Source: Porites lobata
Lineage: Eukaryota; Cnidaria; Anthozoa; Scleractinia; Poritidae
DNA length: 64,000 nt
Direction: 5' to 3'
NCBI GenBank assembly: GCA_942486035.1
Contig: CALNXK010000162.1
Span: forward strand, 837,501-901,500
The position numbers and the translations under genes are program-made. The notes under the pieces were generated by a model. It was not told where the DNA came from, did not search any database, and saw nothing but the letters and a program-made list of their open reading frames with translations. Of this stretch, positions 1-7,844 are shown in pieces (position 1 is the stretch's first letter; each line of letters starts with the position of its first letter).

Positions 1-235
1 TCACTGAAACATATTTGCATGACCCTCACCCTTTTAACGGCCCATTTTTCATGACCTCTCCCTTTTCTGCAGTCTCAAAAAGTTGTGACCCTCCCTCTGT
101 TTCCCCCCCCCCCCCCCTGCTAATTTCTGACAAGTCCCTCATTCAAATTATTTCGCCGTTTCTGATTTGCCCGATCAATTCGATGGAAAATTTGTCTAGA
201 GATTTAAATTTTAAGCCGTTGGCGCCTAGCTTTTT

Positions 236-520
236 GTGACCCCTAAAGGAGACCAATCTGGGCGTGGCTTAAGCAAATTTTGACCCCTAAAAGAGACCGC
301 TTAAAAACACACAAATACGACATGCAATGAGTTTTAATGATATAAAGACATAACAAACAAAGTTAAAAAGAAAATTTGACTTCTGTTTCTCTTCGCGGAA
401 TTCGCGGAACCCTAAACGAGACCTTGGCGGCTTAAAATATTGGCGCTTTGCCCGGAACACCCTAAGCGAGACCAAAATCCAAAATTTACACCCCTAAGCG
501 AGAAGCCGAGCATCCCCGTC
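236..520. repeat. Degenerate CCCTAA-GAGACC minisatellite
   Basis: Five diverged copies of a short motif of the form CCCTAA(A/G)NGAGACC start near 241, 285, 410, 461 and 491, with irregular spacing of about 30 to 125 bases. The core resembles the telomere unit but the copies are diverged and spaced, so this is an interstitial minisatellite or a piece of a dispersed repeat. The first 235 bases hold low-complexity C-rich sequence, including a run of C near 104-118. No gene is seen. Confidence 0.45.
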
Positions 521-723
521 TTTTTCATATGGGAGTCCACCCCTCGGGATCAACAAAAGACAATATCTGACGAGTAATTTTAAACATAACAACAGAATTA
601 AGGCTTACTGTCGAAAAGTGAGCTCTTTGAATCTTTGTAGTCAAAACGTGTAATTTCCTTGTTTTTTTTTTCCCTTCTTTTGTTGATTAACAAAGACAAT
701 TAAATCCCCATCTCATGCCCTGC

Positions 724-1294
724 CTAGCCTGTGTACAGACCTCCCCCCTCTCTCAGTAAAAATCGGGAGAAGAGACACGTACGTCTGTGAATCGCCGGCG
801 TTAATCGTGTTCCGGTAACATTTGCATAAATTATTTTTTGTTTTGTTTCATCTGACAGTTGAAAAGGTGTTGACAGACCAACACGACTAGAGCACGTACG
901 CAGTTATTCTCTCGGATGTTCTCAACATTTATTGCGAAGCTAGGTTCTAACTAGAATATCTAGCTAAAATGCCATTTAAAACGAGTATTTCATGCGTTTC
1001 AAGTATTTTTTTTTTAATATTTCTTAGATCATAAAGTCTGTCCGTTACTGTACATCGATTTCCTATGGTTTTTGGTTTGACAGAATTTGATCTCAGAAGC
1101 ACTGTTAGTACATTTCCAGTCAAGCGTTTTATGCAGGAGTTGATCCATTCGATGATTTTGAGTACGTTTCGTATAAAGGATCGTTCACTTCTCTTCAGCA
1201 AGAAACTACAATAGCCTTACTTTTGCCTAATTCTATGAGCCATGACCAGCACATGTAGGTCAAAAAATAGCCCTGGCGTCTGTACACAGGCTAG
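724..1294. mobile_element. MITE-like element with 17-bp terminal inverted repeats
   Basis: The 17 bases at 724-740 recur as an exact reverse complement at 1278-1294. No coding region lies between. The left end (about 724-820) has a second, inverted copy at 21396-21482 beyond the Polinton, which shows this is a repeat family and not a chance palindrome. I could not identify a target duplication. The superfamily is not assigned. The remainder to 1413 shows nothing recognisable. Confidence 0.55.
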
Positions 1295-1413
1295 CCGAAC
1301 ATCTTCACGCAATGTCCACGCTAAAATCCAGATATAAGATCTCTGATTAAGCGTTGATTTCTGTACGTCCACCCGCAACCGGTGCAGCAAACATCGGTGG
1401 TCTTAATTTCACA

Positions 1414-1419
1414 TGCCTA
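1414..1419. repeat. Left 6-bp target site duplication of the Polinton (tgccta)
   Basis: The six bases tgccta directly precede the left terminus and recur exactly at 21214-21219 after the right terminus. Six-bp duplications are characteristic of Maverick/Polinton integration. Confidence 0.95.
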
Positions 1420-1591
1420 AGTAGTTATATAATGAGCTATTCCCGCTCACCCCTCATTACTTTTAAGTTACCCCCCTGCTCAACCCTGTTTCGCAAGGGG
1501 GGTACCTTAAATTTACGAGATTAGCGGGTATAGCTCATTATATAACTACTATAAAAATAAACAACCAGAGTGATTCAAAAAATAAAATTGA
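1420..1591 (+). repeat. Left terminal inverted repeat of Polinton (172 bp)
   Basis: I compared it base by base with the reverse complement of 21042-21213 and found no mismatch. The outer 131 bases (1420-1550) are themselves a foldback: the first 21 bases return inverted at 1530-1550, followed inward by a further matching CCCGCT/AGCGGG block and by a C-run/G-run pair near 1470-1503. The polymerase start codon lies 36 bases inside. Confidence 0.97.
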
Positions 1592-1627
1592 TTTTTAAAG
1601 AAATAAAATATTAAAATAATAAAGGCT

Positions 1628-4600
1628 ATGGCTGATTACTCGAGTTTATCAATAGCTGAATTAAAACAAAAATTAAACCAGAAAAAGAAATTACTAAGAA
1701 AAAATTATAAAGAAAAACTAATTCGTGATATTAGAAAAATAGATGAAATAAATCAAAAAATAAAAAAAGGTGTTAATATTAAAAAGAAACCAAAACCCAA
1801 AAAGAAATTAAAAACCAAAAAGATAAAAACGTTTGATGAGTATTTTCAAGAATGCATTAAAAATAAAAAGATTCCAGCAGATACTCCTTTTTATTTTCGT
1901 AAGGCTCTTGAGAGAGCTATCAAAGAGCATAATCAAGGACTTGAAAAAGAAAAATCAGCTTTAGAAGATTTTGCCGGCAAATACACAATAGAGGGAGAAC
2001 CTGGAATTACTCCTTTAGAGTTTTTTGAAAATAAAAAAACTATTATTAAAAATTTTCTTAGAAATCATAGAAATACAAAAGTAAAATTTATCTTGGTTTG
2101 TATTATGGGAAAAATGGAAGTAGGCCCGCAACAAAGATTTGAAGTTGAAGACAGAGCATTTTTTCATTCAGAAACTTATATTAATCTTGTATCAACTGAT
2201 GTAAAAGTTTTACTTAAAAAAATTATCCGTAACATCGCAGATAAGATCTATGTCTATCAACAGAATGGTAGCGGGTGGTATTTTAAAGAAGTAAATCAAC
2301 TTGAGATTCATACCGTTGAATTTGATCCTTTGAAAGGCTCATCCTACATTCCTCTCCCAGATTGGATTATGAGGAAGAAAGCTATTGTTAGTATTATGAA
2401 TAAAGATGATAAGTGTTTCTTGTGGTGCATACTACGTTATCTTTATCCAAGAGAGAGGAATGATAGACGTTTAGCAGATCTAAAACAATATGTGCATGAG
2501 ATTAAAATTCCAAAAGGATTCACTTTTCCAGTTAAAACCAATGATATAACAAAATTTGAAAATGCTAATCCAGACATACCAGGCATAAATGTATTCTCAG
2601 TTAATTCTAGAAAAAAGTTTTATACTTTAAGGTTAGCATTACGTGATCCTCAAAATTCAATAGATTTATTTCTTTATGAGGAGAATGGGAAATGCCATTA
2701 TTCACTGATTAAAAATTTTTCTCGGTTATTAAGATCGCAGATTACAAAAAGAACAGATGAACCAATTCATATTTGTAAAAGATGTCTCAATGGATTCACA
2801 AAAGAATCATTATTACAAAGACATATTTTTTATTGTAAGAATAATGGGACAGCTTATGTTAGAATGCCAGCTCCAGACAAAACGACTTTAAAATTTGTAA
2901 ATCATCACAAACAACTTCCTATTCCTTTTGTAGCTTATGCTGATTTCGAGTGTTTTACTAAACCAATGAACACTTGCAGTCCTAATCCAGAAAATTCTTA
3001 TAGATATGACTATCAAAAACATGAACCATCAGGGTTTTGTATTTTTATTAAAGGAGTTGTTGATAAAAAAATAAAGCCAATTACTTATACTAAAAAAGAA
3101 GAAGATGATGATGTAGCGAGAATATTTTAGAAAAAATTTCAGAATTAACAAGAGCTATTTATTACGATTTCTATTGTCAGCCAAAACCTCTTAAACTTAC
3201 CCAAGACCAACAAAAATCATTTGATAAAGCGAAAATTTGTCATATTTGCAACACGGAATTATTAGAGGATAGAGTTAGGGATCATTGCCATTTTACAGGT
3301 CAGTATAGAGGTGCTGCTCACAACAAGTGTAATCTTAAATGTAAAAAACCAAGAATACTACCAGTTATATTTCATAATCTTCAGGGGTATGATTCTCATT
3401 TGTTTATAAAGCAACTGGCAAGCTTACCAGGAGAATTACGATGCATTCCATCTACTGAAGAGAAATACATTTCCTTCTCTAAATATATAAAAGTTGGTGA
3501 GTACAGATCAAGAAAAACAGGTAAAATGGTTTCTTTAGATTTTGAAATTCGTTTTATAGATTCATATAAGTTTCTTCAAACATCTCTTGCTAATCTTGTT
3601 AAAAATTTACAAAAAGATGATTTTTATAATACAAAACGAGAGTTTAAGAAGAATGTAGATCTAATTACTCGTAAGGGGAGTTTTTCCTTATGATTATGTT
3701 TCGAATCTTAGTAAACTAACAGAAACACAGCTTCCACCAAAGGAAGAATTTTATTCAAAGCTAAATGATGAGGATATAAGTGAAGAAGATTATTATCATG
3801 CTATTCGAGTATGGGATACTTTCAATTGTAAAACAATTAGAGATTACCACGATCTTTATTTAAAATCCGATGTGCTACTTCTCGCTGACGTGTTTGAAAA
3901 TTTTAGGAAAACTTGTATGAAACATTACAACCTTGATCCAGCTCATTATTACACATCGCCTGGTCTTGCTTGGGATGCTTGTCTTAAAGAAACAAAACAG
4001 GAATTGCAACTACTTGATGATTACGATATGTTAATGATGTTTGAAAGGGGAATACGTGGCGGTATATCTCACATATCAAAGAGATACGCTGAAGCTAACA
4101 ACAAATACATGAAATCTTTTGATACCCAAAAAACTTCAACATACATTCAATACCTCGATGCCAATAATCTTTATGGTTGGGCGATGTCACAAAATCTTCC
4201 AACACATGGGTTTAAATGGATGAGAAATCTTACTAAAGATAAAGTTTACGATATTCTTGAAAAAATAAACCATAGCATGTCAAATCGAGGAAAAATAGGG
4301 TATATATTTGAAGTTGATTTGGCCTATCCTGAAAAACTATGGGAAACACATAATGATTATCCTCTTGCACCTGAAAAGATGAATGTTAATGGGGTTGAAA
4401 AACTAATTAGCCATTTTAAACCAAGAAAAAATTACGTTGTCCATTACCGAAATCTTAGGCAATATCTTGAAATGGGAATGAGGATAACTGCAGTTAATAG
4501 AGGAATATCTTTCGAGCAGTCCCCCTGGATGGAGCCTTATATAAGAAAAAATACAGAATTGCGTAAAGAAGCAGACAACAGTTTTGAGAAAGACTTTTTC

Positions 4601-5368
4601 AAACTTATGAATAATTCAGTTTTTGGCAAAACAATAGAAAACATTAGAAAAAGACAAAATATAAAACTGGTTGATAATCGTAAAGCAGCTCTCAAACTTT
4701 CAAAAAAGCCTAACTTTGAAAGAGCTACAATTTTTGATAAAAATTTAATCGCAGCTCATATGAAAAAAACGGAGATTTATTTTAACAAACCAGTATACGT
4801 AGGCCAAGCAATATTAGACTTATCCAAAACATTAATGTTTGATTTTCATTATAAATATATACAACCAAAATATGGAAAAAAAGCTGAGTTACTTTTTACA
4901 GATACTGATTCCCTTATGTATCAAATTCAAACAGAAGATTTTTATAAAGATATAACAGCTGATGTGGAATCCAAGTTTGATACATCAGATTATCCAAAAG
5001 ATCATCCATCTGGAATTCCAACAGGGTTAAACAAAAAAGTAATTGGGATGTTTAAGGATGAAGTTGCGGGAAAGCAAATAACACATTTTATAGGCCTCCG
5101 CCCAAAGCTTTACAGCTTTAAAATAGAAGAGGGCAAAAATGTTAAGAAGTGTAAGGGAATAAAAAAGTCTGTTGTAGCAAAAGGAATTACATTTGAACAT
5201 TATTTTGATTGCTTATTTACAGGAGAAAAACAAATGCGAAGTATGAAAATAATACAAAGTAGGTACCATGATATATATTCCAAAGAGGTGAATAAAATAG
5301 CTCTTAGCTGCGAAGATGATAAAAGGAAGGTATTAGAGGATAAAATTCATACTTTGGCATTAAGATGA
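1628..5368 (+). CDS. polB: Protein-primed family B DNA polymerase, split over three frames by two frameshifts
   Basis: This is the replicative polymerase of the element, of the organellar/viral type B family that uses a protein primer. The first segment (1628-3130) has a lysine-rich N-terminus, a conserved block around NKDDKCFLW, a zinc finger with C383, C386, H399 and C403, and the Exo I motif DFE at 439-441. The second segment (about 3121-3693) has an HNH/endonuclease VII-like Cys-His cluster (CHIC, DHCH, NKC) and an Exo II block with GYDSHLF. The third (about 3680-5368) has Exo III (YHDLYLKSD), motif A (LDANNLYGW), motif B (NNSVFGKTIEN) and motif C (DTDS). Frame changes fall at a T-run near 3124-3128 and a G-run near 3674-3678. 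All catalytic motifs are present across the three frames. Whether the breaks are real or assembly errors cannot be decided here. Confidence 0.93.
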
Positions 5369-5402
5369 AAAAATATTTAAAAATTAAAAAACTAAAAAAT
5401 AA

Positions 5403-5990
5403 ATGAGTTACTCAGACCAATGCGGCGTAGGAGCAGGGGGTGTTGAGGGGTGCCCAAGGGCTTGTACGCAGCCCCCCTTATCAGAAGATCAAATAAAAAA
5501 ATATTTAGAAATTTTACACAACTACACCAAAAATATCTCAGATGAGCCAAAAATGCAGCCCCAATGTTCAAATTGTGAAAACAGTGAAAATTTCACGATA
5601 TATCAAGGTTACAAGATTTGTGAAGAATGTGGATCAACAAATGGGCACGTATTAGGTTACTTTGATCCAAAAGAGTACGACAGATTATATTTCAGGAAGA
5701 AAAGCGTCTACCAGCGAAAATACTATTACGAGAAAAAGATAAAACAGATTCCAAATTTGACAGGAGAGGAAAAGGATGAATTATATATAAAGTTAATGGA
5801 AATAGATGAGAAAGTTATGAAAGAGGTAAATAAAAAGTTCAGCCGTAAGAGAATGATTAATGTTTTTTATGTCGCAAATAGAATTTTGGGGGAAATAGGC
5901 TCAAAAAACAAAATTTCACTTAATATTTCATCTCAAACAAAAGAATATTATGACAAATGGTGGGAAAGTTATCTTGAACTAAGAAAGTAA
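5403..5990 (+). CDS. TFIIB/VLTF3-like zinc-ribbon protein, putative late transcription factor
   Basis: A 195-residue protein with a zinc ribbon formed by C55-x2-C58 and C73-x2-C76, followed by a basic, aromatic-rich helical region (YFRKKSVYQRKYYYEKKI) that resembles the tail of poxvirus/NCLDV late transcription factor VLTF3. The first 28 or so residues, rich in Gly, Cys and Pro, are encoded by an inserted GC-hairpin repeat (5421-5480), so the ancestral start may lie further in. It starts 34 bases after polB at an AAATAAATG context. A role in transcribing the element's late genes is inferred from the zinc ribbon and from the TAAAATG start motif shared by many genes here. The VLTF3 assignment is tentative; the zinc ribbon is clear. 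Confidence 0.6.
   Translation: MSYSDQCGVGAGGVEGCPRACTQPPLSEDQIKKYLEILHNYTKNISDEPKMQPQCSNCENSENFTIYQGYKICEECGSTNGHVLGYFDPKEYDRLYFRKKSVYQRKYYYEKKIKQIPNLTGEEKDELYIKLMEIDEKVMKEVNKKFSRKRMINVFYVANRILGEIGSKNKISLNISSQTKEYYDKWWESYLELRK
5421..5480 (-). repeat. GC-rich hairpin repeat, minus orientation, inside a coding region
   Basis: Read on the minus strand it has the family layout: G-run, short loop, a GCCC/GGGC mini-stem, C-rich stretch with ACACCCCCTGCT, then CTACGCCGCA. It lies in frame at the N-terminus of the zinc-ribbon gene. Confidence 0.75.
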
Positions 5991-6014
5991 ATTTTATATC
6001 AATGATATAAAATT

Positions 6015-6383
6015 TTAATCTTGAACCACCCCAGAATGGAAAACCCAGTATAAAATTCCTGTTAAATAACCAATAACCTCATTTTCTTGAAAACCAGAGT
6101 CAAAAACATAAACACAGCCTCTTCCAAGTTTGTATTGGTTCCAGAAAGATCTAAAACCTAGATTGAAAATCATATGATTAGCCAATATTCCAGATTTGGT
6201 TCTTATAGTATGCCTGTAATGAGAAAGATTGTAAATAATCCTATTTAAGTCCATCACTTGGCTAAAATATTTTGCGTATAAATACTCATGAACAAGACAA
6301 GCTTTAATAAAATTGTCGTTATAAAACTGTGTTTTTACAGCTGGAAATCTAAAATTTACGTAAGCTACTATTTCCTTCAACAT
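6015..6383 (-). CDS. Hypothetical protein, possibly DUF1353-like
   Basis: A 122-residue minus-strand ORF convergent with the zinc-ribbon gene. It contains ACLVHEYLYAKYF followed about 30 residues later by a helix ending NLGFRSFW. That spacing recalls the phage DUF1353 fold, which has a VHDYLY motif, but the match is from memory of the pattern and weak. No signal peptide is seen; the C-terminal third is hydrophobic. The start context is TATAAAAGATG. Function unknown. Confidence 0.5.
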   Translation of the reverse strand: MLKEIVAYVNFRFPAVKTQFYNDNFIKACLVHEYLYAKYFSQVMDLNRIIYNLSHYRHTIRTKSGILANHMIFNLGFRSFWNQYKLGRGCVYVFDSGFQENEVIGYLTGILYWVFHSGVVQD

Positions 6384-6443
6384 CTTTTATATTATACTTG
6401 GATAAAATAAATCTTTGTTTAAAGAAATAAATATTGAAATAAA

Positions 6444-7007
6444 ATGAAAAAATTTATTTTAGCAAATGGAAAAAAGTTTTTTATACATCCTTTATATAAA
6501 AAATACGCGGCGAGTGAAGACGGTGTAATTATTCATGTCAAACTGGGAAAACCGCGAAAAGGAAATCTTTATCATGATGGTTATTTTCATATCGGTATAT
6601 ATATAAAACAAGAAAATAAGACTAAAAAATATTTATCGCATAGATTCGTTTACGAGTGCTTTTATGGCATAATAGAAAAAAACAAACAGATTAATCATAT
6701 AAATTTTATTAGAACTGATAATTGTATAAAAAATTTGGAAGTCGTTTCTCCAAGCGAAAATATTAGAAAATCAATAAGAAACAAAAATTATACTTTTCTA
6801 AAAGATATTCGCAAAAATCCAAAGAGTGTTTTGGCAGTAAATTTGTTTTCAAAAGACGAAACAAATTTTAAGAGTTTGTATTCTGCTGGAAAAATGTTGG
6901 GAATAAATTCAGGCCATGTTAAAATGATATGTGATGAACAAAAATATTGTAAAACAGCGACTTCTAAAATAAACGGTCAAAAATATACTTTCAGATATCT
7001 GAATTAG
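6444..7007 (+). CDS. HNH homing endonuclease with NUMOD4-like and NUMOD1-like modules
   Basis: A 187-residue protein. Residues 14-60 (HPLYKKYAASEDGVI) look like a NUMOD4 module. Residues 63-110 are an HNH_3 nuclease with H66, H85 in INHINF, D92-N93, N97 and the signature NLEVVSPSENI. Residues 129-187 resemble NUMOD1 (SLYSAGKMLGIN), a DNA-binding helix-turn-helix. Such free-standing endonucleases are typical of phages and giant viruses and cut a specific site to spread their own gene. Here it stands between unknown minus-strand genes and is not inside an intron. The start has a GAAATAAAATG context. Its 3' end overlaps the convergent next gene by 4 bases. It was probably acquired by lateral transfer (inference). 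Confidence 0.85.
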   Translation: MKKFILANGKKFFIHPLYKKYAASEDGVIIHVKLGKPRKGNLYHDGYFHIGIYIKQENKTKKYLSHRFVYECFYGIIEKNKQINHINFIRTDNCIKNLEVVSPSENIRKSIRNKNYTFLKDIRKNPKSVLAVNLFSKDETNFKSLYSAGKMLGINSGHVKMICDEQKYCKTATSKINGQKYTFRYLN

Positions 7008-7255
7008 CTCAAGGATTTAATCTCATCCAAATAATAAAAAATTTTTATAAACTCCTGACACTTTTTCTCATCTTCTGCGCTAACTCCTTCCATTTTAGTA
7101 ATCTTATGGCAAAGGCTCATCGCGTAATCAAGACAAATTTGGTCGTCAATGCTATATTTCTCTTCCATTTCTTTTACCAAATCTTTTCCCAAAGAGGATA
7201 GAGTAGTTTCAAAATTTTTTATAAAATTTTTTTTTAGAGCGCGTATCTCCTCCAT
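7004..7255 (-). CDS. Small hypothetical helical protein
   Basis: An 83-residue, charged, probably all-helical protein (MEEIRALKKNFIKNF...). No family is recognised. It starts in an AGATAAATGG context like its neighbours, which supports it as a real gene, and lies between the homing endonuclease and the membrane protein with only 11 bases to the latter. Confidence 0.5.
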   Translation of the reverse strand: MEEIRALKKNFIKNFETTLSSLGKDLVKEMEEKYSIDDQICLDYAMSLCHKITKMEGVSAEDEKKCQEFIKIFYYLDEIKSLS

Positions 7256-7266
7256 TTATCTCTTGC

Positions 7267-7779
7267 TTAGATTATTTTAGGAGGAGTTTCCTCTACAAAC
7301 TTATTTTTATATTTTTTAGCAAACTTATCTGATATAGGAGTTTGATCAATTATAATTTCATCTATCAGTTTCATCCTATCAACAAACTCTTGTTTATTCC
7401 ATTCATCTCCTCTAAGAGCTGCTCTTAACTCAACAAGTGTTTTTTCATATGTTGTATAAGCTATCCTTGATAACTCTATTTTCTTCTTGTAATTTTTATT
7501 CTTTCCAATACCCGCTACAATAATCCCAGCTCCATTTATAACACCTAACACAATAGGGTTAAGTGTTATTCCACCAGCAATTGTTCCTATAGCTACAAGG
7601 GTAATTCCTGTTATGGTAAAACTGTCATCAAGATTCTTATATCTTTTGTAACACCTTTTAAAACACCAAAATTTTTTATGGTAGTGTTTGTAAAAATCTT
7701 TTAAAACTTCAATATCCTCTTTGTTTAAAGATTTATCTATGTGATTGAACTCAAAGATGTTCATCATTTTATCCTTCAT
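7267..7779 (-). CDS. Two-helix membrane protein with SLATT-like layout
   Basis: About 170 residues from the ATG at 7779, chosen because it sits in GGATAAAATG. An upstream in-frame GTG at 7845 would add residues encoded by a GC-hairpin repeat. Order: basic helix with FWCFKRCYKRYKN, a Gly-rich hydrophobic hairpin (FTITGITLVAIG through GAGIIVAGIG), then an amphipathic helical tail ending in DEIIIDQTPISDKF. Two membrane helices followed by a cytosolic helix is the SLATT arrangement. The similarity is by topology only; I recall comparable proteins in other Polintons but cannot search. It is probably a membrane-active accessory protein. Confidence 0.55.
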   Translation of the reverse strand: MKDKMMNIFEFNHIDKSLNKEDIEVLKDFYKHYHKKFWCFKRCYKRYKNLDDSFTITGITLVAIGTIAGGITLNPIVLGVINGAGIIVAGIGKNKNYKKKIELSRIAYTTYEKTLVELRAALRGDEWNKQEFVDRMKLIDEIIIDQTPISDKFAKKYKNKFVEETPPKII

Positions 7780-7800
7780 TTTATCCTTTGCGTAGATTAT

Positions 7801-7842
7801 GCGGCGTAGCAGCAGGGGGGTTTTGGGGGGATGCAATCCCCC
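7801..7842 (-). repeat. GC-rich hairpin repeat upstream of the membrane protein gene
   Basis: On the minus strand: a G6 to C6 stem with loop ATTGCAT, then AAAACCCCCCTGCTGCTACGCCGC. It closely matches the copies at 11988-12029 and 16639-16683. Confidence 0.8.
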
Positions 7843-7844
7843 CA

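Noticed and set aside
236..520. Interstitial telomere
   Set aside because: CCCTAA cores are single and diverged, with wide irregular spacing rather than a tandem hexamer array.
3121..3695. Programmed double frameshift in the polymerase as the main explanation
   Set aside because: Two opposite shifts at plain homopolymers fit indel error or decay better, and no conserved slippery site plus pseudoknot was recognised.
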